Source of the DNA: Hoeflea_A sp963921345
GTDB taxonomy: Bacteria; Pseudomonadota; Alphaproteobacteria; Rhizobiales; Rhizobiaceae
Length of the DNA: 64,000 nucleotides
NCBI GenBank assembly: GCA_963921345.3
Contig: CAWUFE020000001.1
Coordinates: forward strand, 186,001 to 250,000
Direction: 5' to 3'
Translations under genes and position numbers: made by a program
Notes under the pieces: model-generated
The model's input: the letters and a program-made list of their open reading frames with translations, nothing else
Databases searched by the model: none
What the model was told of the DNA's origin: nothing
Shown here: in pieces, positions 36,004 through 45,137 of the stretch
Layout of the letters: each line of letters starts with the position of its first letter
How positions within the stretch are numbered: position 1 is the stretch's first letter

Positions 36004-36899
36004 TGTTCAACCGCGCCTGGTTCCTCGACGAGTCTCCCGCTTCCGGCTTCCAGGCCGGCGCCGGCCGGGCCTACCGCATGGCCGGCATGTTCCTGCGCAA
36101 TCCGCTGGCGGTGCTGGGCGCGCTGATCGTGCTGGCGCTGATCCTGACGGCGGCCTTCGCGCCGCTGATCGCGCCGCAGAGCCCGGTCGGCCAGAACCTC
36201 GACGCACGGCTCCTGCCGCCGTCTTCGGCCCACTGGATGGGCACGGACGAGCTCGGCCGCGACATCTTTTCGCGCGTCGTCTACGGTTCGCGCATCACCC
36301 TGACCATCGTCGCGCTGGTGGCGGTCATTTCGGCGCCGCTCGGCCTGCTGATCGGCGCCGTGTCGGGTTATTTCGGCGGCTGGGTGGACCGGATCCTGAT
36401 GGGGCTCACGGACGTGTTCCTGTCGATGCCGAAGCTGATCCTGGCGCTGGCCTTTGTCGCGGCGCTGGGGCCGGGTGTCGAAAACGCCATCATCGCCATC
36501 GCCATCACCGCCTGGCCGGCCTATGCCCGGATCGCCCGGGCCGAGACGCTGACCTTCCGCAACTCCGAATTCATCGCCGCCACCCAGCTCATCGGCGCCT
36601 CGAGCGCCCGCGTCATCATTCGCCACGTGCTGCCGCTGTGCACCTCGTCGATGATCGTCCGGGTCACGCTCGACATGGCCGGCATCATCCTGACGGCCGC
36701 CGGCCTCGGCTTTCTCGGTCTCGGCGCCCAGCCGCCGCTGCCCGAATGGGGCGCCATGATCTCGCGCGGCCGCACCTTCATCCTCGACCAGTGGTGGGTT
36801 GCGACCATGCCCGGCTTCGCCATCATCATCGTCTCGCTCGGCTTCTGCTTCCTCGGCGACGGATTGCGCGACGTGCTCGATCCGAAACAGGGTAAATGA
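36003..36899 (+). CDS. ABC transporter permease, DppC/OppC-like
   Basis: 298 residues; the ATG shares its A with the previous stop codon (TGATG). It has an N-terminal OppC-type region (RNPLAVLGALIVLALILTAA, HWMGTDELGRDIFSRVVYGS) and an EAA loop EFIAATQLIGASSARVIIRHVLP. GLGAQPPLPEWGAMI and LGFCFLGDGLRDVLDP complete the DppC pattern. It partners the preceding permease. Confidence 0.94.
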   Translation: MFNRAWFLDESPASGFQAGAGRAYRMAGMFLRNPLAVLGALIVLALILTAAFAPLIAPQSPVGQNLDARLLPPSSAHWMGTDELGRDIFSRVVYGSRITLTIVALVAVISAPLGLLIGAVSGYFGGWVDRILMGLTDVFLSMPKLILALAFVAALGPGVENAIIAIAITAWPAYARIARAETLTFRNSEFIAATQLIGASSARVIIRHVLPLCTSSMIVRVTLDMAGIILTAAGLGFLGLGAQPPLPEWGAMISRGRTFILDQWWVATMPGFAIIIVSLGFCFLGDGLRDVLDPKQGK

Positions 36900-37738
36900 C
36901 GATGGATGCGCCGCTGCTCGACATCGAGGACCTCAAGGTGCGGTTTCCCGCGCCCGACGGCCATGTCGACGTGGTCAAGGGAACGTCCTTTACCCTTGGC
37001 CGCGAGCGGCTGGCCATTGTCGGCGAAAGCGGCTCGGGCAAATCGATGACCGGGCGCGCCATCCTGCGGCTGATCCGGCCGCCTGGGCAAATCCTGGCGC
37101 GGCGGCTTCGTTTCGACGGCGACGACTTGCTGGCCGCCTCGGCGCGGCGCATGCGGCAGCTGCGCGGCGCTCGGATCTCGATGGTCATGCAGGATCCGAA
37201 ATTCTCGCTCAACCCGGTGATGACCATCGGCGCGCAGATCTCGGAGGCGCTCTGGGCGCATGAAAAACTGTCGCGGCGGGCGATCCAGGCGCGGGTGATC
37301 GAGATGCTCGACGCGGTGCAGATCAACGATCCGCAGCGGGTCGCAACGCTCTATCCGCACCAGGTGTCGGGCGGCATGGGCCAGCGGGTGATGATCGCCA
37401 TGATGCTGATCCCGCGGCCCGACGTGCTGATCGCCGACGAACCGACCAGCGCGCTCGATGTTTCGGTGCAGGCGCAAGTGCTCGACCTGATCGACACGCT
37501 GGTGCGCGACAACGGCATGGGGCTGATCCTCATCAGCCACGACCTCAACCTGGTGTCGCGCTATTGCGACCGGGTGCTGGTGATGCGTTCCGGCGAAGTG
37601 GTCGAGGAATGCGATGCCGATGCTCTGCATGCGGCGACGCATCCCTATACGCGCGGCCTGCTCGCCTCGATCCCGCGCATGCACGAGACGCGCGACGAAC
37701 TGCCGGTTCTCGACCGCAGCGACCGGGAGGCGACATGA
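36896..37738 (+). CDS. ABC transporter ATP-binding protein, DppD/OppD-like
   Basis: 280 residues; ATGA overlap with the previous stop. Walker A GESGSGKS, Q-loop MQDPKFSLNP, signature VSGGMGQR, Walker B VLIADEPTSALD, switch His in ISHDLN. Note that the signature carries GGM rather than GGQ. C-terminal HPYTRGLLASIP is the OppD/F tail that contacts substrate transport modules. Coupled to the next ATPase gene. Confidence 0.94.
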   Translation: MTMDAPLLDIEDLKVRFPAPDGHVDVVKGTSFTLGRERLAIVGESGSGKSMTGRAILRLIRPPGQILARRLRFDGDDLLAASARRMRQLRGARISMVMQDPKFSLNPVMTIGAQISEALWAHEKLSRRAIQARVIEMLDAVQINDPQRVATLYPHQVSGGMGQRVMIAMMLIPRPDVLIADEPTSALDVSVQAQVLDLIDTLVRDNGMGLILISHDLNLVSRYCDRVLVMRSGEVVEECDADALHAATHPYTRGLLASIPRMHETRDELPVLDRSDREAT

Positions 37739-38490
37739 CCGCGATCGCGCTGCAAAATGTCGAGATCCGCTACGGCCCCACCCCGGTGGCGTTCGACATC
37801 AACATCGCCGTTGCGGAAGGCGAGAGCTTTGCCCTGGTGGGGGAAAGCGGCTCCGGCAAGTCGACGATCCTGAAGGCCATCGCCGGGCTTGTGAACGACT
37901 GGAGCGGGAAGATCACGGTGCTCGGTTCGGCGCGCAGTCACCGGATCGAAAAGGCCTTCGCGCGCAACTGCCAGATGGTGTTTCAGGATCCTTACGGATC
38001 GCTGCATCCGCGCAAGACGGTCGATACGGTGCTGAGCGAGCCGCTGCGGGTGCACGGCCTACCGAACCGGGACGAGCGCGTCGCCTCGGTTCTCGCCGCC
38101 GTTGGTCTCGACCGGCGGTTTCGCTACCGCTATCCGCACCAGCTGTCGGGCGGGCAGCGGCAGCGGGTGGCGATCGCCCGGGCGCTGGTGCTGGAGCCGA
38201 AGGTGATGCTGCTCGACGAGCCGACCAGCGCGCTCGACGTGTCGGTCCAGGCGGAGATCCTCAACCTGCTCAAGGCGCTGCGGCGCGACCGGGGCCTGAC
38301 CTATCTGCTGGTCACCCACAATCTGCCGGTCGTGTCGTTCATGTGCGACCGGATGGCGATCATGCGGCACGGGCGCATCGTCGAAACGGCGGCCGCCGAA
38401 ACCCTGCACACCGGCGCGTTTCAGGACGGCTACGCACGGGAACTCTACCTGGCAAGTCTCGGTCACGGAGAAAACGAGGACATGGAATGA
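37735..38490 (+). CDS. ABC transporter ATP-binding protein, DppF/OppF-like
   Basis: 251 residues, ATGA overlap with the previous stop. Walker A GESGSGKST, Q-loop FQDPYGSLHPRKTV, signature LSGGQRQR, Walker B MLLDEPTSALD, H-loop VTHNLPVV. Somewhat short at the C terminus compared with OppF (~300 residues); the usual tail is reduced to GYARELYLASLGHG. Together with the preceding three genes it forms a complete importer. Confidence 0.93.
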   Translation: MTAIALQNVEIRYGPTPVAFDINIAVAEGESFALVGESGSGKSTILKAIAGLVNDWSGKITVLGSARSHRIEKAFARNCQMVFQDPYGSLHPRKTVDTVLSEPLRVHGLPNRDERVASVLAAVGLDRRFRYRYPHQLSGGQRQRVAIARALVLEPKVMLLDEPTSALDVSVQAEILNLLKALRRDRGLTYLLVTHNLPVVSFMCDRMAIMRHGRIVETAAAETLHTGAFQDGYARELYLASLGHGENEDME

Positions 38491-39017
38491 ACCAAGCTTT
38501 TGAAGACCTCGCGACCTTCCAGCGGTCGCTGGCTGCGGCGACATCGCCGGAAGACGCCTATGACGCGCTGCGGGTGCTCGGCGAGGCCCGCGTCGGCGCC
38601 AGACTGTTCACCGTCATGACGGTCGACATGGGAGCCGGCCTGGTGCGCCGTGCCTATACCAGCGACCCGCAAAACTATCCCGCCACCGGAACCAAGCCGA
38701 TCGAACGCAACGCCTTCTTCGATGTCGTCTTCGGCAAACGGCAGATTTTTGTCGCCAACACGATCGAGGAGATCGCAACGGTCTTCGGCGATCACGAACT
38801 GATCGCCTCGCTCGGCTGCGCCTCCGTCGTCAACCTGCCGGTGATCGTCGCCGACGAGCTCGTCGCCACGATCAACCTGCTGCACGAGGCCGGCTACTAC
38901 ACCGAGGACCGGGTCGAGACGCTGGCGGCAACGCTGCCGGTTCCGGCACTCGCGTCGCTGGCCGTCGCCAACAGTCACTGGCTGAACGGAGCGGGTGTTG
39001 GGCAGCGGGCGAGCTGA
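38487..39017 (+). CDS. GAF-domain protein at the end of the ABC operon
   Basis: 176 residues; its ATG overlaps the previous stop (ATGA). A single GAF-type domain spans nearly the whole protein (ARLFTVMTVDMGAGLVRRAYTSDPQNYPATGTKPI, with GCASVVNLPVIVADELVATINL near the end). There is no attached output domain, so it would bind a small ligand alone. Its place as the last gene of a coupled import operon suggests it senses or modifies the imported compound or its product. Confidence 0.82.
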   Translation: MNQAFEDLATFQRSLAAATSPEDAYDALRVLGEARVGARLFTVMTVDMGAGLVRRAYTSDPQNYPATGTKPIERNAFFDVVFGKRQIFVANTIEEIATVFGDHELIASLGCASVVNLPVIVADELVATINLLHEAGYYTEDRVETLAATLPVPALASLAVANSHWLNGAGVGQRAS

Positions 39018-39036
39018 GAACAGTTGGTGAAAGGGC

Positions 39037-39210
39037 TTATTTTTGCCCGTAGCGACGGAGTACCGCCTCGACTTCTTCCTCGGTCGCCATGACCGGGTTC
39101 GGATCAGCCAGCCGGCGACGTACTTCTTCGCGCTGTTCTTCGGTCAGGCGCAAACGCCGGTTGTCGGGTGCCGAGGTCTCAGGGACCATGTTGATCGGGG
39201 GCTTTGTCAT
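39037..39210 (-). CDS. Small acidic/basic helical protein, antitoxin-like
   Basis: 57 residues from the ATG at 39210. Pattern: short Pro-rich start, then LRLTEEQREEVRRRLADPNP, then MATEEEVEAVLRRYGQK. The length and pattern resemble addiction-module antitoxin components, but no partner toxin is adjacent (imuA follows on the other strand). A -35/-10 pair places transcription start on the ATG itself, so translation may be leaderless. Function unknown. Confidence 0.6.
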   Translation of the reverse strand: MTKPPINMVPETSAPDNRRLRLTEEQREEVRRRLADPNPVMATEEEVEAVLRRYGQK

Positions 39211-39216
39211 GAGCCG

Positions 39217-39244
39217 ATTGTACTGGAGACGGTTGGCCTGACAA
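39217..39244 (-). promoter_or_regulatory. Promoter of the small protein gene, leaderless spacing
   Basis: On the minus strand TTGTCA (39239-39244), 16-bp spacer, TACAAT (39217-39222). The ATG begins six bases after the -10 box, so the RNA would start at or within one or two bases of the start codon. Confidence 0.55.
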
Positions 39245-39315
39245 GCCACAGTTGCAAAAGCCGACCCCGATCCGATGGCGCTTGACTCCTGCCGGGCTTT
39301 TTGGAATCAATATGA

Positions 39316-39330
39316 GAACAAAACAGGAAC
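39316..39330 (+). promoter_or_regulatory. LexA (SOS) box of the imuA-imuB-dnaE2 operon
   Basis: GAACAAAACAGGAAC, i.e. GAAC-N7-GAAC, the reverse-strand form of the alphaproteobacterial SOS box GTTC-N7-GTTC. It lies 13 bp before the imuA ATG, where LexA would block transcription. Sites like this control imuAB-dnaE2 in other alphaproteobacteria. Confidence 0.85.
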
Positions 39331-39343
39331 AGATGGATCAATC

Positions 39344-40189
39344 ATGCAGGGCAATCGGGCGCGGCAGACCATGCTGGCGTTGCAGGATGCCGTCGCGCGT
39401 ATCGACAGACGCCATGCCGCCTTTGCGCCGGCCGCCAGCCTTCAGGGCGACGGCGACGGGCTGTTGCGGTTCGGCATCGAGGCGATGGACGGCGTCTTCG
39501 ACGACGGCTTTCCGCTGCACGCCCTGCACGAGGTGCGCTGTTCGCCGACGCGCGACATCGGCGCCGCCAGCGGTTTCCTCGCCGGCCTGCTGACCGCCGC
39601 CTCGGTGCGCCGGCCGGGGCGCATCGCCTGGATCCGCGACCCGGCCTGCGCGGTCGATTGCGGGCAGCTCTTTCCGGCCGGGCTGGCGATGTTCGGGCTC
39701 GACCCGGCGCGGCTTCTGATGGTGCGGCCGGCGGACCTGAAGACGGCCCTGTGGGCGGGCGACGAGGCGGCCAAGTGCAAGGACCTTTCGGCTGTGGTCC
39801 TGCAGGTCAAGGGCAATCCGGCGCGCTTCGACATGACGGCGACGCGGCGGCTGATGCTGAAGGCCCAGGGCAACGGCCTGTTCGTCGCCATCCTGCGCCA
39901 GGGGGGCGAGGAAGAGGCGAACGGCGTGGCGACCCGCTGGCATGTGCAGGCGCGGCCGTCGGCGCCCGATCCCGATCTCGAAACCGGCATAGGACCGCTG
40001 CGGCTCGGTCTCGTGCTTGAACGCAACCGCAATGGACGGACGGGGCATTGGACCATTGCATGGAACCAGCAAGGACAACAGTTCGAGCATGTCCCAGAGG
40101 ATCATGTCGATCGCCCTGCCGCATCTGCCGACCGACCGGATGGCACGCCGCAAATGGGGCAGGTCATGGCGTTCAAACGGGCGTCCTGA
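39344..40189 (+). CDS. imuA: ImuA, SOS mutagenesis protein
   Basis: 281 residues from the ATG at 39344 (an ATG nine codons later and upstream starts are also possible). RecA/SulA-like fold: LRFGIEAMDGVFDDGFPLHALHEV at the start of the core and RRPGRIAWIRDP in place of the ATP loop. It is the accessory factor of the ImuA-ImuB-DnaE2 mutasome, which bypasses DNA lesions. First gene of the cassette, downstream of a LexA box, overlapping imuB by 101 bp. Confidence 0.9.
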   Translation: MQGNRARQTMLALQDAVARIDRRHAAFAPAASLQGDGDGLLRFGIEAMDGVFDDGFPLHALHEVRCSPTRDIGAASGFLAGLLTAASVRRPGRIAWIRDPACAVDCGQLFPAGLAMFGLDPARLLMVRPADLKTALWAGDEAAKCKDLSAVVLQVKGNPARFDMTATRRLMLKAQGNGLFVAILRQGGEEEANGVATRWHVQARPSAPDPDLETGIGPLRLGLVLERNRNGRTGHWTIAWNQQGQQFEHVPEDHVDRPAASADRPDGTPQMGQVMAFKRAS

Positions 40190-41690
40190 CGCACCGCCGC
40201 TGGCCGCCATGGCCAGGATCAAGAACGCCATGCGGCTCGTCTCCATCGACGGCACCGGCTTCCGGGCCGGCCTGCGCGTCGGCCAGACGCTGAGCGACGC
40301 GCGGGCGCTGATACCCGATCTCGACAGTTTCGATCACGACCCGGAGGCCGACGCGGCGCTGGCCGAGGCTATCGCCGGCTGGTGCGACCGCTACACGCCG
40401 CTGGTGGCGCTGGAAGAGCCGGCCGAAGAGATCGCCGGGTCCTGCGCCGGCCTGTTTCTCGACATTTCCGGCTGCGCCCATCTGTTCGGCGGCGAAAAGG
40501 CCATGCTCGACGACGTCGTCGGCCGGCTCAATTCAGGCGGCTTCCTTGCCTCGGCGGCGATCGCCGACACGCCGGGTGCGGCCTGGGCCTTTGCCCGCTA
40601 CGGCAAGCACCGGGTGGTGGCGCCGGGCGAGCACAGCGCCGCGCTGCTCGACCTGCCGCTTGCCGGCCTGCGTCTCGAATCAGATCTGCTCGACATGCTG
40701 CGCAAGCTGGGCCTGCGCACCGTCGGCTGCATCGCCGGCCTGCCGCGGGCGCCGCTGGCGGCGCGTTTCGGCAGCACGCTGCTGCGCCGTCTCGACCAGG
40801 CGCTGGGACGCGAGGACGAGGCGATCTCGCCGCGCCTGCCGGTGCCCGAACTCACCGCCGAGCGGGTGTTCGCCGAACCGATCGTGCTGGTTGACGATAT
40901 CGAGCGCACCGCCGCACAGCTCGCCGCCAACCTGCGCAAGGGCCTCGACGAGCGCCAGCTCGGCGCCCGCGAACTCGAACTCAAGCTGTTCCGCGTCGAC
41001 GGCCATGTGGTGTCGATCCGCGTGCGCTCGGCCAGCCCCGTCTATACGGCGCCGCGCATCACCATGCTGTTTCGCGAGCGCATCGCCGGCTTCCACGAGG
41101 ACCTCGACGCCGGTTTCGGCTTCGACCTGATCCGGCTCAACATTCTGACGAGCGAAGAGCGGTCGGCCGAACAGGCCGATTTCGCCGCCAATAGCGGCCG
41201 CGGCGAGGCCTATGGCAATCTGGTCGACAAGCTGGGGGCGCGGCTCGGCACCGACCGGGTGCAGCATTTCGTCGCCGCCGACACCCATATTCCCGAGCGC
41301 AGCTTCGGGTTGCTGCCGGAAGCCGCCGGCCGTGCTGCGCCGGAACCGGACCTGTTGTGGCAGGCGGATGACGTGGCGTCCGCCGGCCCGGTGGTGCTCA
41401 CCCGCCCGCTGCTGCTGTTCGAGCGGCCGGAGCGGGTCGAGGCGATCGCCGAGGTGCCGGACGGCCCGCCGATCCGCTTTCGCTGGCGCCGGGCTCTCTA
41501 CCGCATCGCCCGCTCGGAAGGGCCCGAACGCATCGCCTGCGAATGGTGGCGCGACGGCCGCGGCGGTCTGAGCCGCGACTATTTCCGCGTCGAGGACGAC
41601 CACGGCTACCGCTTCTGGATTTTCCGCCAGGGGCTGTTCGAGCGCGAGACCCGCCACCCGGCCTGGTTCATGCACGGGATGTTCGCATGA
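40089..41690 (+). CDS. imuB: ImuB, Y-family polymerase-like protein without polymerase activity
   Basis: 533 residues from the ATG at 40089 (AAGGAC upstream). N-terminal SIALPHLPTDRMARRK is the ImuB start of the Y-family palm. LFLDISGCAHLFGG follows, but the paired acidic residues of an active Y-family site are not in place, as expected for ImuB. RTVGCIAGLPRAPLAARFG is the helix-hairpin-helix thumb. It links ImuA, DnaE2 and the sliding clamp. It overlaps imuA by 101 bp and dnaE2 by ATGA. Confidence 0.92.
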   Translation: MSQRIMSIALPHLPTDRMARRKWGRSWRSNGRPDAPPLAAMARIKNAMRLVSIDGTGFRAGLRVGQTLSDARALIPDLDSFDHDPEADAALAEAIAGWCDRYTPLVALEEPAEEIAGSCAGLFLDISGCAHLFGGEKAMLDDVVGRLNSGGFLASAAIADTPGAAWAFARYGKHRVVAPGEHSAALLDLPLAGLRLESDLLDMLRKLGLRTVGCIAGLPRAPLAARFGSTLLRRLDQALGREDEAISPRLPVPELTAERVFAEPIVLVDDIERTAAQLAANLRKGLDERQLGARELELKLFRVDGHVVSIRVRSASPVYTAPRITMLFRERIAGFHEDLDAGFGFDLIRLNILTSEERSAEQADFAANSGRGEAYGNLVDKLGARLGTDRVQHFVAADTHIPERSFGLLPEAAGRAAPEPDLLWQADDVASAGPVVLTRPLLLFERPERVEAIAEVPDGPPIRFRWRRALYRIARSEGPERIACEWWRDGRGGLSRDYFRVEDDHGYRFWIFRQGLFERETRHPAWFMHGMFA

Positions 41691-44600
41691 CCGAAACGTT
41701 CCCCGACGGCGGCTATGTCGAGCTCGCCGCCACCAGCAATTTTTCCTTCCTGCGCGGCGCCTCGCATCCCGAGGAGCTGGTCAACGAGGCAGCGCGGCTC
41801 GGGCTTGCCGGCATCAGCGTCACCGACCGCAATTCGCTTGCCGGCGTGGTGCGGGCGCATATGGCGGCGAAGGAAGTCGGGCTGGCCTTCGCCCCGGGCT
41901 GCCGGCTGGTCTTCGCCGACGGCACACCCGACATTCTCGTCTGGCCGCGCGACCGCCTCGCCTATGGACGGCTGTGCGAACTCTTGACGGCCGGCAAGCG
42001 GCGGGCGCCCAAGGGCGAATGCCATATCGGGCTCGACGACCTGATCGAACATGGCGAGGGGCTGATCATGGCGGTGGTTCTGCCGCCGGCGCTGCCGCTC
42101 GCCGAACCGGCCTGCCTGGCGCGGCTGGCGGAGCGCTTTGCCGGCCAGGTCTATCTCGCCGCCGCCTGGCGCTATGCGGCGGTCGACCAGCGCTTCCTGG
42201 CCCTGATCGAACGGCTGGCCAGGCGTCTCGGCCTGCCGCTGATCGCCATTGGCGACGTGCTCTATCACGAGCCCGGACGACGCTTCCTGCAGGACGTGGT
42301 GACCTGCATACGCGAGCATCTGGTGCTGCGCACCGCCGGCCGCGAGCTCGAACCCAATGCCGAACGGCACCTGCGCTCGGCCGCCGAGATGCAGCGCCTG
42401 TTCAAGGGCTACGAGCGCGCCGTCAGCGAAACCGGCCGGCTGCTTTCGCGGCTCGGTTTCTCCATGGACATGCTGCGCTACCAATACCCGGAGGAGCCGA
42501 CCGGCAGCGAGCTGCCGCCGCAGGAGACGCTGGAACGGTTGACGCGGGAGGGCCTTGCAAGCCGTTACCCGGACGGTGCGCCGGCCAAGGTGCTCGACGC
42601 CACCCGCCACGAGCTGGCGCTCATCCGCAAGCTCGAATACGCGCCCTATTTCCTGACGGTCTATGACATCGTGCGCTTCGCCCGCAGCCGGGAAATCCTC
42701 TGCCAGGGGCGCGGATCGGCGGCCAATTCGGCCGTCTGCTACTGCCTCGGCATCACCGAGGTGGATCCGGAAAAGGTCGACCTGCTGTTCGAGCGTTTCA
42801 TTTCCGAGGAGCGCAACGAGCCGCCCGACATCGATGTCGATTTCGAGCACGAGCGGCGCGAGGAGGTCATCCAGTATATCTACGAAAAATACGGCCGCGA
42901 GCGGGCCGGCCTCGCCGCCACGGTGATCACCTACCGGTCGCGTTCGGCACTGCGCGAGGTGGGCAAGGTGTTCGAGCTGTCGGACGACGTGATCACCGCC
43001 ATCTCCGGCACCCGCTGGGGCGCCTCGACGGCGCAGCTCGAGGCCGAGGACGCCAGGCGCGCCGGGCTCGATCCGGACGACAGGTATCTGATGCAGATTC
43101 TCGACCTGGCGTCGCAGATCATCGGTTTCCCGCGCCACCTGTCGCAGCATGTCGGCGGCTTCGTCATCACCCGCGACCGGCTGAGCTCGGTGGTGCCGAT
43201 CGAGAATGCCGCCATGGAAGACCGCACGGTGGTCGAGTGGGACAAGGACGACCTGGAATGCCTCGGTATCCTCAAGGTCGACGTGCTCGCCCTCGGCATG
43301 CTGAGTTGCATCCGCAAGGCGTTCGAATTTCTCGAAAAGCATTACGGCCGCAGCGAAACCCTGGCCTCGCTGGAGGACGGCGACGAGAATGTCTACGACA
43401 TGATCTGCCGGGCCGATACGATCGGCGTCTTCCAGATCGAAAGCCGCGCCCAGATGTCGATGCTGCCGCGGTTGCGGCCGCGCAGCTATTACGACCTGGT
43501 GATCGAGGTGGCGATCGTGCGGCCCGGGCCGATCCAGGGCGACATGGTGCATCCCTATCTCAGGCGGCGCCAGGGCAAGGAGCCGGTCACCTATCCCAAG
43601 GAGGAGCTGAAGGAGGTGCTGCAGAAGACGCTGGGCGGGCCGCTGTTCCAGGAACAGGCGATGAATATCGCCATCGTCGCCGCCAATTTCGCCCCCGGCG
43701 AGGCCGACAAGTTGCGCCGCGCCATGGCCACCTTCCGCCGCGTCGGCACCATCCATTCCTTCCGCGTCAAGATGGTCGAGGGCATGGTCGCCAACGGCTA
43801 CGAGCGGGAGTTCGCCGAACATTGCTTCAGCCAGATCGAGGGGTTCGGCGAATACGGCTTTCCGGAAAGCCACGCGGCGAGCTTCGCGCTGCTGGTCTAC
43901 GTCTCCTGCTGGCTGAAATGCTACTACCCGGACGCCTTCTGCGCCGCCATCCTCAACTCCCAGCCGATGGGCTTTTATGCCCCGGCGCAGCTGATCCGCG
44001 ACGCCCGAGAGCACGGCGTCGAGGTGCGGCCGGTCGACGTCAACCTGTCCGACTGGTACTCGCATCTGGAGCCCTGCGCGCCGGACGGCAGCACCACGGC
44101 TGCCATTTCGCCGCGCCATGCCAGCATGGCCGGCATCATGAAGAACACCCATGCGGTGCGGCTCGGTTTCCACCGCATCAAGGGGTTCGGCGAAGAGGAT
44201 GCCGAACGGCTGACGGACACCCGCGGCGCCGGCTATGACAGCGTGCGCGACCTGTGGATGCGCTCCGGCCTGTCGCGCCGGGCGATGGAAAAGCTGGCCG
44301 AGGCCGATGCCTTCCAGTCGATCGGCCTGTCGCGCCGCGATGCGCTGTGGGCGGTGCGCGCGCTCGACCCGCTGGGGGCCGCCGAAAGGTTGCCGCTGTT
44401 TGCCGTCGCCGGCCAGAAGAGCCTGCAGCGGGAGCCGGATATCAGCCTGCCGCCGATGCCGCTCGGCGAACAGGTGATCAACGACTATCGCAGCCTGTCC
44501 TTTTCGCTGAAGGCCCATCCGGTGTCCTTCGTGCGCGACAGGCTGATCGCGGCCGGCTATCGGCAGAACCTCTCGCTACCGGACTGCCGGGCCGGCCGCT

Positions 44601-45046
44601 TCGTCTCCGTCGCCGGGCTGGTGCTGGTGCGCCAACGACCGGGCTCGGCCAAGGGCGTGGTGTTCGAGACGCTGGAGGACGAGACCGGAGTCGCCAACAT
44701 CATCGTCTGGCCGAAAGTGTTCGAGCGCTACCGCACGGTGGTGATCGGCAGCCGCTTCATCGGTGTGCGCGGGCCGCTGCAGTCGCAGGACGGGGTCATC
44801 CATGTGGTCGCCCGGCAGATGACCGACCTGACGCCGTTGCTGTCTGGCCTGTCGGACATCGACGCGCCGATCGACGGCCTCGCTCGCGCCGACGAGGTGC
44901 GCCGCCAGCCGATCCCGCCGGAGGAGCGGCAGAAGGCGGCACGCATCCACCAGATGGTGATCGAGGCGCCGCAACGCCGCAGCACCCCCAACATCCATGC
45001 CATGGCCACGCGCGGCGTCTTGCCCAAGGGACGGAATTTCCACTAG
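41687..45046 (+). CDS. dnaE2: Error-prone DNA polymerase DnaE2 (ImuC)
   Basis: 1,119 residues, normal for DnaE2. The N-terminal PHP domain (NFSFLRGASHPEEL, LGLAGISVTDRNSLAG) precedes the Pol III alpha palm with the catalytic acidic residues in PPDIDVDFEHERREEVIQY. GSAANSAVCYCLGITEVDP and FPRHLSQHVGGFVITRDRLS follow, and an OB-fold lies near the C terminus. It ends ...VLPKGRNFH. Its TAG stop is shared with the left boundary of the IS630 element: TA is the target duplication and G the first base of the IS. Confidence 0.96.
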   Translation: MTETFPDGGYVELAATSNFSFLRGASHPEELVNEAARLGLAGISVTDRNSLAGVVRAHMAAKEVGLAFAPGCRLVFADGTPDILVWPRDRLAYGRLCELLTAGKRRAPKGECHIGLDDLIEHGEGLIMAVVLPPALPLAEPACLARLAERFAGQVYLAAAWRYAAVDQRFLALIERLARRLGLPLIAIGDVLYHEPGRRFLQDVVTCIREHLVLRTAGRELEPNAERHLRSAAEMQRLFKGYERAVSETGRLLSRLGFSMDMLRYQYPEEPTGSELPPQETLERLTREGLASRYPDGAPAKVLDATRHELALIRKLEYAPYFLTVYDIVRFARSREILCQGRGSAANSAVCYCLGITEVDPEKVDLLFERFISEERNEPPDIDVDFEHERREEVIQYIYEKYGRERAGLAATVITYRSRSALREVGKVFELSDDVITAISGTRWGASTAQLEAEDARRAGLDPDDRYLMQILDLASQIIGFPRHLSQHVGGFVITRDRLSSVVPIENAAMEDRTVVEWDKDDLECLGILKVDVLALGMLSCIRKAFEFLEKHYGRSETLASLEDGDENVYDMICRADTIGVFQIESRAQMSMLPRLRPRSYYDLVIEVAIVRPGPIQGDMVHPYLRRRQGKEPVTYPKEELKEVLQKTLGGPLFQEQAMNIAIVAANFAPGEADKLRRAMATFRRVGTIHSFRVKMVEGMVANGYEREFAEHCFSQIEGFGEYGFPESHAASFALLVYVSCWLKCYYPDAFCAAILNSQPMGFYAPAQLIRDAREHGVEVRPVDVNLSDWYSHLEPCAPDGSTTAAISPRHASMAGIMKNTHAVRLGFHRIKGFGEEDAERLTDTRGAGYDSVRDLWMRSGLSRRAMEKLAEADAFQSIGLSRRDALWAVRALDPLGAAERLPLFAVAGQKSLQREPDISLPPMPLGEQVINDYRSLSFSLKAHPVSFVRDRLIAAGYRQNLSLPDCRAGRFVSVAGLVLVRQRPGSAKGVVFETLEDETGVANIIVWPKVFERYRTVVIGSRFIGVRGPLQSQDGVIHVVARQMTDLTPLLSGLSDIDAPIDGLARADEVRRQPIPPEERQKAARIHQMVIEAPQRRSTPNIHAMATRGVLPKGRNFH

Positions 45047-45137
45047 AGCGGGATGAGTTTTGTCAGAATCATTTTTGTGATTCCCAATCTTCTGCAAATC
45101 AGATTCAAAGTCCTGGCTGGATAGGAGGCCAGTATGG

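Noticed and set aside
41606..44518. Very long antisense open frame through dnaE2
   Set aside because: High GC gives long open frames opposite the coding strand; it has no domain and no ribosome site, whereas DnaE2 is unmistakable.
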